Shown: one piece after another, positions 43,882-55,683 of the stretch
Numbering within the stretch: the stretch's first letter is position 1
How the letters are laid out: each line of letters begins with the position of its first letter
Assembly (NCBI GenBank): GCA_003988795.1
Contig: QYAK01000034.1
Coordinates: forward strand, 124,001-188,000
Origin: Proliferodiscus dingleyae
Taxonomy: Eukaryota > Ascomycota > Leotiomycetes > Helotiales > Lachnaceae
Direction: 5' to 3'
Length of the DNA: 64,000 bases
The notes under the pieces: model-generated
The model's database searches: none
What the model was told of the DNA's origin: nothing
Seen by the model: only the letters and a program-made list of their open reading frames with translations
Program-made: the position numbers and the translations under genes

Positions 43882-44315
43882 GTTGGATGTGCTGTGGAAT
43901 TGTATTCGAGATGCAAGCAAGTTCGGATGCAGTGTCGAAACCCCGCGTAGCGGAGGGCACTCGTCTTGCCCGCGATTAGATTAGATTGCGAGGGTGGGAA
44001 GGGGTTGTTTGAGGAGTGCCCTTGGCACAACATACCACGAATGTTTCTGTTGATCTATCTTGAGTCTCTTCGTATACTTGTTATCAAGGATTTCTTACTA
44101 CCATCAAATAATTGTAATTTTGAATAGACTCTGTATGCTATTCCAAGGGCTTCATTACCAAGCCTAGGTAGTACTGCACTCGCTTAACCTTTTTTTCTTT
44201 TGGCTAAGCACAAGGATTCGCTCGCATCGACTAAGTAATACCTCCTCTACTCCGTTCCTTTTCCCTTGCCCCATCACCACACTCCTTCTCACTTCACTCC
44301 ACAGCAGTCGGCAAG
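43882..44315. other. divergent promoter between KAE1 and RKM4
   Basis: About 430 bp between two divergent start codons. No other feature is seen. Confidence 0.5.
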
Positions 44316-45933
44316 ATGGCAGACGACCTGGACTTCTTCTCGGACAACACGAAAGCCTTTCTTTCTTGGCTTAAGAAAATCGGCGTGTCTATGAGTCCAA
44401 AGATGGTTCTGCAAGACCTGCGCTTAGATGGCCGAGGACGAGGTGTCGGTGAGTTTGTTTACCACTTTTTGATCATGATCACGCCTTCTTTTCTATGACG
44501 GACATTCCTCGAGAAATTTGAACTCCGTAACTGTCTTATATCATCCTATTCTTCTACGTAGCGCCCATTAATTTTCCTTTCGCTGATCTTATTTAAGTCG
44601 CCGCCGCAGATTTCGGGGAAGACGAGGTCGTCTTCAGCATCCCACGCTCCGCGGTACTTAATGTCAGCAACTCGCTCGCTGGCATCAATGACGATGCTCG
44701 CAAAAAAGCCATCTCGAAAATGCCCAATTGGCTTGTATGTTGTGTCTTGCCTTCAGCTTGAAGACTGCTGACCACGTTCAGGCACTGACGACCGCTATGG
44801 TAGACGAAACACACCGAAGGCAGTCGAAATGGAATCCATATTTCGATGTTTTACCTTCACAACTTGACAGTCTCGTCTTCTGGTCCCAGTCAGAACTTGA
44901 CGAATTACAAGCAAGCGCCGTGGTGAACAAGATCGGGAAGGCAGGTGCGGAAGAAATGTTCACCGAGCATGTCGCTCCATTGGAGGACTATGCTGTGAGT
45001 GAGTATCATCGCATAGCATCCATCATCATGGCATATGCTTTTGATGTCACCGAGGACACAGCAATAAAAGATACTGAGCAGGGCGAAGCAGATGCAGACG
45101 AGCTTGTCGAAGACGATGGTGAGGATGAAAGAACGGTTCTATCCATGGTACCGCTTGCCGACATGCTCAATGCAGACGCAGACCGCAATAATGCTCGACT
45201 ATGTTCTGATAATGAGCTTCTCGAAATGAGGACAATCAAGCCTATCAAAAAGGGCGAGGAGATCTTCAATGATTACGGTCCCCTTCCACGGTCGGACCTT
45301 TTGCGACGGTATGGCTACGTGACTGATCACTACGCTACGTATGACGTTACCGAGATCACGACAAATTTCATCGTATCTCAGCTCTCGAACAAGCTGGTTT
45401 TGCTCAACGATGAGAAGTCTTTAGGCCCATTGACTCAGCAAGAAATGACTCGACGAATCACATTGGCCGAAAGGGAAGGCGTTTACGAAGACTCTTACGA
45501 TATCGCACGTTCTGGAACTGACGGACCGGCTATTCCAGACGAGCTTCTTTCTCTCTTATATATCATCTTACTAGATGAAGAGCATTTAGAGGCCTTAAAG
45601 TCCCAGGGCGACCTGCCGAGTAGATCCAAACTTTCGACGGAACTCGTCGGAGAAGTCCTCGCAACACTCTTCAAAATCAGAGAGGAGCAATACGCAACAA
45701 CTCTTGAAGAGGATTTAAAACTACTACAGAGAGGAGGCCTCTCGCAACGCATCAAAATGGCTGTTCAAGCTCGAATGGGCGAGAAAGAGGTCCTACGGGA
45801 AGCTATAGAAGAAGCTTCAAAATTCAAAGGAAACAACAAACGCATGAGATCTATTCTGCCTTCCGGACCACAAAATGGCAAAAGAAAGGCGGGAGATATT
45901 CCGGACTTTAACAAGAAATTGCGTTCTGGGTGA
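44316..45933 (+). CDS. RKM4: SET-domain ribosomal lysine methyltransferase (RKM4/SETD6 type)
   Basis: Predicted cytosolic/nuclear protein lysine methyltransferase; yeast Rkm4 methylates ribosomal protein uL23/eL42-type substrates. Exons 44316-44448, 44598-44734 and 44782-45933 give 473 residues. The split SET domain starts GRGVVAAADFGEDEVVFSIPR, continues with MVPLADMLNADADRNNARL (AdoMet/substrate site) and ends GEEIFNDYGPLPRSDLLRRYGYV. The C-terminal Rubisco-LSMT-like helical substrate-binding domain follows (about residues 270-440), and then a basic tail (KNNKRMRS ... KRKAG) that may direct it to the nucleus. An acidic insert (ADADELVEDDGEDE) interrupts the iSET region, as in fungal relatives. 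Exact substrate is uncertain. Confidence 0.88.
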
Positions 45934-46283
45934 AACTCTTGTTGGAGGAACAGAACCAGTATGTCATACAACACTCATGAAGTCACACGAAGCCGAAATC
46001 TCCTTGCCGCCACAGGCAAAAATGGATCGAATGATGTCTCTTTCTTCTTTCTGGGGCTCCTTGGAGCGGCAGATTTAATCTTACAACAGACCTCCCATAC
46101 CTCTGTCTAGGCTCTCGGTTGCGCGAATCTACTATAATAACAAACGCTCCCCAACCCTTTTCCGAGGGCAACGCCTCAAATCACTTGGACGACCTCTATT
46201 AGATGTCCTGCAAAGAAGTGTGGTGTACAATAGCTGAATAAAGGCACGTGAAGTTCAAGTCTCCACGCTTCGTGTGTTTCGAC
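45934..46283. other. convergent intergenic region between RKM4 and EPL1
   Basis: About 350 bp between stop codons, with 3' UTRs only. Confidence 0.5.
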
Positions 46284-48066
46284 TCAAGGCGGCGCTGCAG
46301 GTTGCTGTACCGCAGCTACAGTGCGACTATTTGCAGGACTCTGGCCCGAAGGTCTAGCTCTGCTATCTTGCCGCGCATGTTGAGGGAGGAAGTGGGGTGG
46401 CAAGGGTATGCTTGCGCGGAAGCGCAGCGCTTTGGTGTCATATGGATCCATTTCATATACAGGCTGCTCCTCTTCATCGTCCTGATCATATTTCCACCTA
46501 TCCGACACGTTTTCGTCGGCATTATTAATTGCTGAGGACATGCCCCGACGATCTATCCATAGCCGGCCACCTCGGCCGATACGTCTACGATATGCGGGTT
46601 GTCCGCGATGCTCTTCTTCCGGAGGAGAGCTGTAGCGGAATGAAAAAGACTCGGGTTTCTCTTGGGCGGGCGAGGGTTGATCAAAGGAATCCGACGTCAC
46701 GGACGATGGAGGAGTCATCAGGTATTGGTACTGAGCGGTTGCAGGACGGAAGCCCGTCTCTTGACCCTGGCCACTGACGGGCGAAAGAGGATCTCGTGTT
46801 AAGTCAACGTGGCCTTGATTCCATTTGCGATGCTGCTGCGTCTTCTCCTCAATTTCTCTCTGGAGCAAGTTCTCCTTTTGGGTAAGCAGATCACTAAGAA
46901 GTTGGAGCTCGGATTCCAGTGGACGGCCATCAGGGCGGCCAGGCAAGCGCACAGGCACACCTGATGAACCACGCTGGTGAGAAAATTCGGACTTTCTCTT
47001 TTGTGGCTGCCTAAAGTCAGCGAAGATCTCACTTCGGGGATTGGGAGCACGCACCCTTTGGTTTATGAGGTCCTCATCGTCACCCTTGAGGCCAAGTTTG
47101 CGTTTGGCAATCTTGACTGTGTGACGCTCGTCAAAGATGCTTCTCTCAATCTTGACCAGGTCTCGTTTCTGCAACTCTCTTTGATGCGCATGGCTCACAA
47201 TCTTGCGCGCCTCTTCGAGCTGTAGCCTTAGTTGTTTGAGCTTGTCAGTACTCTGCACATCACGAGCCCGTGTCTTCCTCGTCTGTCGGACCTCGCGACG
47301 TCGGAAGCAAACATAGGGATCAGCATCATCGTTCTCTTGGTGGGTTTCAAATTTCAGACTTGGTTGGATAGGGTTATTGCCAGAGGCTTCTCTGCGGCCC
47401 TTCCAGTGCTCGTATACATCTGCTGCAATGTCTGAAAGCTTAGGGAGTCGCAATTTGATCTGAGGGCTCATGGTGTCAAAGGGGATCAAGGTGTTGTCAA
47501 CCGCTGCGAAAGGTGCGGCATTCTCAGCGGTTTCCTCGAAGATTTCCATAATCCTCTCAAGACTGTCCTCAGAACACCTTTGGCTGGCGTTCTTCTTCTT
47601 GTTGTACACCTGTAGCCAGGCGTCATCTTCACTAACCATATCATACTGACATCCAGTGCACTCCTCAACTGTGTGGGAGACGCGGATATAAGTGGCGGGT
47701 TGCTGGAATTTCAATGAATAGACAGCGTTATAATCAATATCATGGGTCTGCTCGGCAGGAGGAGCCGGTATCTCCTCTGTCTCCTTTGCACCCCCACCGG
47801 TACTGGCTTTCAGGGCGACCTGGAGATGGTATTCCTGGGGCGGCGTTAGAAGTTTGACATCAGGTGACCCGTAGCAACACATGACATATCAATCACGTGA
47901 TACTTACATTCTCCTCGGACCGCTCGACACCAGTCTCGACATGATACTGGTTCTGGAGTGAATCGTACTCTGCAGACTCGATCTGGTCTTCGCGGAGGAC
48001 TTGCTGCAGAGTTGACTTGTTGAGTTTGCGCTGCCTCACGACCCTAGCGGGGGCCTGCGACCGCAT
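46284..48066 (-). CDS. EPL1: Enhancer of polycomb-like Epl1, NuA4 subunit
   Basis: Scaffold of the NuA4/Piccolo histone acetyltransferase. It joins Esa1 and Yng2 and directs acetylation of H4 and H2A in nucleosomes. Exons 48066-47908 and 47834-46284 give 569 residues. The EPcA domain starts at the N-terminus (ARVVRQRKLNKSTLQQVLRE) and includes DAWLQVYNKKK and RIMEIFEETAE, then DPYVCFRRREVRQTRKTR. The C-terminal half is Gln/Pro/Ser-rich and basic. The start is ATG 48066 (MRSQAPARVVRQ), which matches the usual short N-terminus; the frame continues upstream but without an ATG. It is divergent from calcineurin B. Confidence 0.94.
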
Positions 48067-48702
48067 AACTGTGAGGGCTGGTGCGACGGTGCTGAGTGCA
48101 GGATTTCGACGCGTAGAAGCGATTTTTTCGCGCCGAAAATTTGAGATGTGGAAGTTGAGGTCATGTTTGTGCCGAACGCCGAGTTCTTCAGTCAAGAAGA
48201 CATCGTTGTTGGGACTTTTGGCGCGTGTGAATTGTGAGCAGGCAAGAGCTGACGTTGGGCCGTGAAAAATTGCAACGCGCAGGATGAGGGCACAGAGGGG
48301 GGGCGGCCTGGTGGTCCTTGGTGGCCTGGTGGGCCGAAGCCAGATTTAGGAAGGCGCGCTTGCCCGCTTTGGGCCCTAGCGCCGACCTCGCCAATGCCAT
48401 CATTATCAAACTCCATCTCCGTCTCCATCTCCATCTCTATCTCCATCGCCATCCGCACAGCTCTCGTGAAGCCGCATCGCCGCATCTCCACGCCTTGCGG
48501 TCCCTCTGCCCCGGACCACAACACCGTTCAAGCCCCAGTCGTGGCGGGAGTCTGTTCCATGCGCTTTGTGACATTCCCTGGCGATTTCTTGCGATTGCTC
48601 CAAGGCTGAACGCTGCCCCTCGCTCCGTCCATTAACCCCCCAGCTGCAGCTGCCTTGCTCAACGCCCTCCGCCTCACTACCCCGCAAGATCCGCCCCCCG
48701 CG
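48067..48702. other. divergent promoter between EPL1 and CNB1
   Basis: About 635 bp, G/C-rich, with a CTCCAT/CTCTAT hexamer repeat at 48412-48456 and GGTGGCCTGGTGG-type repeats near 48305-48335. No supportable gene. Confidence 0.5.
48412..48456. repeat. CTCCAT hexamer microsatellite
   Basis: About seven imperfect copies of CTCCAT (CTCCGT, CTCTAT variants), 250-290 bp upstream of the calcineurin B start. Confidence 0.75.
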
Positions 48703-49460
48703 ATGGGTAACGCCAGCAGCGCGGTGTTGGAGAACATCGTGCAAGGCTCAAACTGTATGCAAGCTCCATGCGACTGGTTGGCCAGCCGTACAACTAACAC
48801 CGCTCCCAGTTGATCGTGATGAGGTCGAGCGACTGCGGAAGCGCTTCATGAAGCTGGATAAGGTACAGCTGGCAGAGCATCTACTATCGCGCATACGAAG
48901 CATGCTAAGGAGCAACGTGTAGGATAATTCGGGGACCATTGAGCGCGAAGAGTTCCTCACGCTGCCCCAGATATCCTCCAACCCCCTTGCAACTAGGTGT
49001 GCATTCCCTGCTGTCTCGCCCTCCTCCCGCCACTAAGGCTGACTCGCTATCACAGATTGATCGCCATCTTCGATGAAGACGGCGGTGGTGACGTCGACTT
49101 CCAGGAATTCGTGTCGGGCCTGTCCGCCTTCTCGGCCAAGGGCAACAAGGAACAGAAGCTGCGATTTGCATTCCAGGTCTACGATATTGACCGAGACGGG
49201 TACATCAGTAATGGGGAGTTGTTCATTGTGCTGAAGATGATGGTGGGGAGTAATTTGAAGGATCAGCAGCTGCAGCAGATTGTGGATAAGACGATCATGG
49301 AGGCGGATCTGGACCGTGATGGGAAGATCAGCTTTGAGGAGTTTTCCAGGATGGTCGAGAACACGGACGTTAGCATGAGTATGACACTGGGTATGTTTCC
49401 CCCTTTCTTGGCGAGCTCTAGGATTTGCGACTGATGTAGGTATGGACAGATCAATTCTGA
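48703..49460 (+). CDS. CNB1: calcineurin regulatory subunit B
   Basis: Calcium-binding subunit of the calcineurin phosphatase, which activates Crz1-type stress responses. Exons: 48703-48754, 48810-48862, 48923-48996, 49056-49390 and 49450-49460 (11 nt), total 174 residues, the exact family length. MGNASS is the N-myristoylation signal. Four EF-hand loops are present: DKDNSGTIEREE, DEDGGGDVDFQE, DIDRDGYISNGE and DLDRDGKISFEE. The last exon supplies only the end of MTLDQF; it was located by the required C-terminus, using the acceptor GGACAG at 49449 rather than the nearer TGTAG. Confidence 0.96.
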
Positions 49461-52337
49461 TTGGACGCTTGGTAGACTTCTAGGTAATATTTAACGATAA
49501 CATGACCTCAGTCGACGGCTTCAGATAGGAAGCACGCGAAGAGGCAAGCACTGGAAGCTCGGGTCATAACGACTCTGATCCGTGAAAGTAAGCTCCAAGT
49601 GCACAGAAGTAGCATGATTTACCATAAAATACAAAAACTGCATAGCACTGCTCATTGCCTTGGCCCTCTTCTGTGACTTTACCTATATAACCGACTGGCT
49701 TTATTCAAAACGGAATTAAAATTGACACTACATCCAATCTACTGCTGTCATACATTTCTTCCGTATCTCTCCTATTTCACCATTGAAGGTCTCCCTTGCT
49801 GCATCAGCCGCTTCCTGTAGGCGTTTGCATTTCTAAACATCATTGCTAAGCTGATTCACTCTCCACGAAACTGTGTAGGCAGGCGATGAAAGTGACGCAG
49901 ATGATACTAATTCTCGAGTCTCCATTTCTGAATGTAGCGAGAGTAATGTAATGATTATATGTACATGGTAAGGCCTGATGGCGTTGGCAATCTGTTAAGT
50001 AGCCACGCACTGATACTTGTAGGGCAGGAGAAGATCGGATGTCTGCGTAGTAATATCTCTTTAAATATGCGAAACTTATAAATCGAAGCTTTTACTAGTA
50101 CGTGTATGACGATATATTGATACAGGTAAGCGTGCGGATCCGAATCTGCTAATAGTTATGGAATTGGGATTTTCTGATATATAGAAATTCTAAGATGTAG
50201 TCCTGAATTATCTTTTACGATTCTTGAGTAGACAGTTGTTCTCCGGCACTGGGATAGTTAGTATCTTAGAGTATTCAATGAGCCTGCGTTCACCCGAGGT
50301 ACATCAAATCTATGTACATCTGTAGTAGTCTAGCACTACTTCTGGTATGGTCAAGTGCCTAAAGAGCACCCCTAAGTTTTCCTCGTTTTTGTGAGGTGTC
50401 TGTTGTAGATGGCTTAGGTATGTGTCGGCTATGGCTGAGCTGAGAGGCTGACTAGTATGAAAACGATCCAAAGATAGTACGATGGCTTGGCTTGAGGATA
50501 TTGCAATATCCGTCCACAGACGGACGTGACCGAGCATTTGGGGAGATTAGGGTCCTTAGAAAATCTCGTATGAACATCAAGACTCCCAGTAACATGTCTG
50601 ATCACTGGGCTGAGTGTGGCTCATGACGCTTGCAGAGGATTCCGTCGCAGCAAAGTCACTAACTCGCACCTTGTCGACCTTCCTCAAAGCCTCATGTGAG
50701 GTCAATCAGCTAAAGCTTCTGTAATTTGTGTGTGACGGCACTACCAGTCCCACACGAGAGGTTACTCAACCAGCATCTTGCACGGACCTTGTGATCATAG
50801 CTGAGTAAGAGAAAAAAATGAAAAGACAGATACGTCTATGGTGATAGATGGCATTTGTCGGAACTTGCTGATGGGTAAAGATTTTCCCCAGGACAATCCG
50901 TCTGCAGCAAGTATGTCATTCTTCCACTTCCACGCTGAATGCTCTGGGGTCGCAAGCCGACCTAGCTAGATGTGTAGTAGATCGGGATCACCGTTATGCC
51001 AGATGACGGTCTGGGTGACGTCTCCAGAATCAGTAGCAACGCCGCTAAGGGAAACACGAGTATGAGCCACTCTTTGAGGCAGAGCTGTGTGAAACGTCTG
51101 TGAAATTGATCGCGGAAACTGGTGTGGTTTCAAGTACGAGCTGGGCTGGGGAGTCTGTACAGCTCCAGCCATCTGTAATTGGCTGCCACCCCGGTAGTCG
51201 GGCAGAAACCCGGAGATTGGAAGTGTTCTTAGGGTCTTCTGGAAGATTTCCAGGTTACAGTTCCTGGCCCTCGTCCTGTCTGTGCTCGTTCCCAATCGGC
51301 ATACGTTCTCCTCTTCCAGCCTGGTGCAGTCGTGAGTTGCGTAGCGCAGCATGGGAGACTGGGGTTGAGATTACACCTGCCGGGCACAGACAATTTGGCA
51401 GTTGAAACTAGTCGTGATGAGACAGGTGGACTGAGGTGGAAGGCGTTAACCGTTGCTGCTCGCACCGCTGGGAGATGAAGTATTCAGAAGAGGCAGCGAT
51501 GCAAGTGCCGTAACTGGCACGCACCACTCATCTGGAACTGTGTGCTGATGGGCAGCTGAGGGCCGCGAGACAGTCGTTATCAGATCAGAAGCATCGCCAG
51601 CATCGAATCGAGCATTGCATTTTGGGAATGAGAAGTCGAAGTCGTAGCAGAGACGTAGCGCATCATTCCAGATCTTGACTCACGTGGATGGGGGAAAACA
51701 ATGGTACGAAACAAACGTCTCGTTTGAGCCCACGGCTCTACCTTAATTTACCATCTCTGGGTTGCGCACTGAACGTATGGCATAGCGAAGACGTGCCCAA
51801 TGAACGAGGTTGTCACTTGACATCATTCTCGTCACCATCTCCTCAGCCCTGGTAAGGCTGAAGCGTATCGAGGATCTGCCTACCATCCACACACTGTGTC
51901 GTTGCAACTGTCAATCCGGTCCGGCCTACTCCTTTGGGACGAACTTGCGAAATATGCTTTTCTTGCCTCACTTGTTCGCATGACTCACGTTCTTGTTTGA
52001 TTATGCGCCGCGTGTGAAATTGAAGCCATCTGAGGATGCTTTCTTCCTCGCGGGCCCAGATCAGAAGGAGGTCAAGGCACGATCCGGAAAGAGGATAGGG
52101 GAACAAGAACTCTGCCCAAGATGCTTGAAAATCAGCAAGCTCTTGGCTTTCTGGGGGGGCCATTTTGCTTTTTCTTCTATTTCGGATGCTGCCAAGTGGC
52201 TGAGCGATACATCCAATTCCAGTGCTTCTGCCTGCCTTCGAGCGTAGTGAGGCGCGACAGATGCAGATCCGGACTGTGGGGACCGCAGACGATCCCGAAA
52301 TCCCGCTAGGAAGCTATTGTCTGTCGTGGCTGGTGGC

Positions 52338-52379
52338 TTGTGGCTCAAGGCTCAAGGCTTGAGGCTTGAGGCTTGAAGC
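52338..52379. repeat. GGCTTGA/GGCTCAA heptamer repeat
   Basis: Five to six heptamers alternate between GGCTCAA and GGCTTGA, which are near inverted versions of each other, so the tract can fold on itself. It lies inside the gene-poor region. Confidence 0.7.
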
Positions 52380-52963
52380 TGAAAGTCTGATGCGTATCTG
52401 GATGGATGCCCATTGCGAGCGGTTCTATGGCAAGCGCCAGGAGAAGCAGAGTCTCATCCGGGTAAGAGGAGCCAAAGCCAGAGCGTCAGAGACCTGAACA
52501 GAAGATAGAAAGATATAAAACCCCAAGCAGGAAGAGGACCCTTGGGGCCCATATAATTTCGCAAGGCGAAGTTCCATTGAGTGGCAGCCAGGCCTGCTGC
52601 AGATCCTGCACAATCAGGGGTATGTTATGCAGCAGCAAAATTACAGGGCCCACCCAAACATCCAACAGGGGCTGCTTTCGACGACCTCACATGGAACAGG
52701 CTTCTAACTTTCTCTGCGCGGAGCACACAACGACGGCCACCCCCTGTGGTCGGGCTCAGTTGCTCACCTCTGCCCGACCAGATCCTCCATGAGGGCCGTT
52801 GCCGTTTCAGGGGCCCTTCTCATAGAAACCAAGAGAGCAGGAGAGCAGCTGGACGCCGACACCCAACCTCTCTGCTCGCTCGGGGTGGCCGTTCATGGCA
52901 TTGAAAGTCACGGAGCAATGGATGGTTGTGGGCAGGTTCACCCAGCAGCACCTGGGCTGTGTG

Positions 52964-53005
52964 CTGGACTGGACTGGACAGTACAGCACAGCACAGTACA
53001 GTACA
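52964..53005. repeat. CTGGA and TACAGTACAG tandem repeats
   Basis: Three GGACT/CTGGA units are followed by overlapping ACAGTACAGC/ACAGTACAGT units. The second half is the same TACAGTAC motif seen upstream of RHB1, FUR1 and SUR1. Confidence 0.7.
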
Positions 53006-55683
53006 CCCTGCGCCGGAGCCAGAAGTGATGCTGCTAGCCAGGGCTATATTGGGAATTTTGCGGGTGGATGAGCTTCCCCAGGAGCGACATCGTGGGGCTT
53101 GGTCACCGTCGTAACCATTCTCCAGAGTCGATCGCTCAGCTGTTGCAGGTCTTGCTCTACACTGGGCATTAGTGATCTCGTGTCTCAAGCCCCCACCGCC
53201 ACACCCATCGATAGACTCACATCAAAAGCAAAACGTCCCAGTATCTTGGATCATGGATCCGATTCATGTTGAAGTACATGCTTGCGCCAGCAGATGTCAT
53301 AGCATCGGAGAATTGTTTCTTTTAAGTGCCTGGTATGGTGCTCCCTTTGTCCCTATCGAATTGCATCAGCCTTCCTGTTTCTTTTATCTCCGTTTCCGCT
53401 TTCCAGATCGCTCTACTTCTACTGCTTCCTTCAGCTGTCATCTCGAAGGATTGATTGCCCCCCCCCCCACCACATTCACAATAAATATCATCATCAGATG
53501 TTCTTTTTTCAGCCATCTCTACTTGCGGCCCGTACCCTACCTTACTGATCCTGCTCGAAAGACTTCCGATTCCCCGACCAATCTCGAGCCAAAGCACCTC
53601 ACCTTTAACAAGCTATATACGCTTATTCATTCTGCTCTGCGGATTATTACCAGAGAGCCTCCCTCTAGGTCGGCACGCAAGGTCAGATATCGCATTCCAG
53701 CCATCGCCCTATCCGGCGATCACTTTCCTTAGCGCAAGCCCCATCCACCACCGTGATCCTCCCCCGGTCTGCTATCTGCACCATTTGCTTGACAGGCCCA
53801 GCCCAAAATCCCGAGGGGCCCCGGTCATCTCCAATCAGGCTGCCTCATAAGTCACTGGCATCAACCAATTTCTTCACAAGTCTCGATTAGTCGGTCTCCT
53901 TACCTGACAACAATATATACACAACGTTCGAGCCCCTGTACTTCACATATTATATCCCTTGGGACTCTATCTGCTCCTCAGATTCTCACTTCCCTCCTGA
54001 TTTATGATTCGGCATAGCTGCAGTGTCAATCAAGAAGCTCGGGTGGTTTGCCCTCCTCAAGGCCGACCATAACACTGGGCCGCTAAGACAAGTCTTGTGG
54101 TCCGTGAGATAGAGCTAGAGAATTCGTCGTTTCGTGGTGGACGACCATTGCGCCCATCTTTCTCACTTCTCGCGTGCTGATGAGAAGGCGATCTAAGGTG
54201 TAAGCAACGACTAGCGATCTCGTACCTGGCATTAGCTGCAAGACACAACGCCTAAGGGCTACAGGTAACCCTAACGCCCGCGTTTCGGAGGACTTATAAA
54301 CACACCATTGGTTCGCTGGAGAATTTGGGAAGCTACTAAATGGAATTTTGACGCTACATGTCCTCGAATCTCCCCTCTAACTGGAATCCCCTTCAGTCCT
54401 CTCGATTTTCAGCTCCTGACGATCCTACTAAGTCTGACCGGTGGCCACACTTGTAGTAGAGCAAGCTATAGAACTTTATCTACCATCTAAGAATCCTGCA
54501 CACCCACCAGAAACGTGGTAGGACGTTGACTCGCATGCCGGAGACCAGGCATCGCCCGAGTCGATATCGTTGTTATCTGGAATCGCAATTCTATCCCTAC
54601 TACTCAACCTGTGGTCAGTCGTGTGACCACCAACACAATATCCCAGCTTCAAGCGATCCATGAGACACGAACTAGGTTCTATCATCTATCGGACGCTGGC
54701 AATTCGCCGAACCAGTAAAGTTTCTTTCAGAGAGAATCATTCCGGTACTTCATTCTAGAGCAGAGTGTTCCTTGCGGATCTCTACCCCGAGCTGGCCAGT
54801 ATCTGCAGGTCTCAGAGTTCCTCTCTTCCTGAGACGCTTTTGGAAGTTTGAGTGGAGCTTTGCTGTTTTCTGGAAAGGGCTGTGGGCCAGTAGGCGTTTC
54901 TGGAAACCTTGGGATCTGGCTCAACTTTGGAACGGCAGCACTCGTTACGCCTCACCACTACGCAAGCACGTCAAAGCACAAGGGAAGGCTGGTTCAGAGG
55001 AAACGGACTAAAAGAGTCAGTGCTCAGCATCGATCTATTACTGCAGGGCCGTTTGCTCTACTTGCAGCAGATCGATCAAGCAAGGGAGGGCTTGCCACAA
55101 CACCAAGGACTATCCCGGCACCGGATGACGGAGGGTTTACGACAAAAGTAAACCAATACACAGCTCCAACGGCCTCATTTTCGTCGCCTCGCGCAACTAT
55201 ACCTGCTTACAATTCTCACCTAAACGCGCTGTCCGTCATTCGACCTTCTTGCTTCTGCAGTGGCTGCTATTGTGGCGTCGAAGCTGCTTTTTCACTGAGG
55301 ACCCGGATTCACATTCACACCTGCCTTGTGTGTTGAGGCGGCCCCTGCCCGAGGTCAAAAGTCAAATATTAAATATCAGCCTCTCTCAAGGAGCTCTCCC
55401 TTCAGCAATTTGACGACTGTTCACACACAAGGCACGCTATACAGACACACCTTCGCAAGCATTCTCTGGCTTTGATCACACTCTCTCGGATCAAGCAGTT
55501 CGAATAATCTCGGTCTACGTGGATGAAGTCGAGATCTGAGGCACGCCCAGTCGATTAACAGGAAAAATCACTGAATCTCAGCAAGCTGGCATTATTATAG
55601 TCGGCGCAAAGCACCTTGGACGGGGGTGCATCTACTGGATCGGTAGTTGGTGGGTGGGCTCCTTCGAAGCCTCTGAGCGTGGG

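Larger units (their letters stand above)
49461..55683. other. gene-poor region of 6.2 kb
   Basis: No gene I can support lies here. Open frames are short, mostly start with non-ATG codons and match no family I know. Local features: a GGCTTGA/GGCTCAA heptamer repeat (52338-52379), a CTGGA plus TACAGTACAG repeat (52964-53005), a C-run at 53460-53469, and a 32-codon ATG frame at 54358-54456. The last 1-2 kb could be a long promoter or 5' leader of the gene at 55684. I found no tRNA fold and no convincing snoRNA in it. Confidence 0.5.

Noticed and set aside
52061..52348. 95-codon minus-strand frame with a basic, helix-like composition (AEALELDVSLSHL)
   Set aside because: It looks protein-like but has no ATG; an in-frame stop lies just upstream in the heptamer repeat, and I found no splice path to an upstream ATG. 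It deserves an RNA check but cannot be called.
53172..53732. 186-codon plus-strand frame
   Set aside because: Starts at a GTG, contains poly-Pro from a C-run, and has no domain or splice support. Likely chance.
54848..55336. 162-codon plus-strand frame
   Set aside because: Non-ATG start, no domain, composition unlike the known genes of the window.
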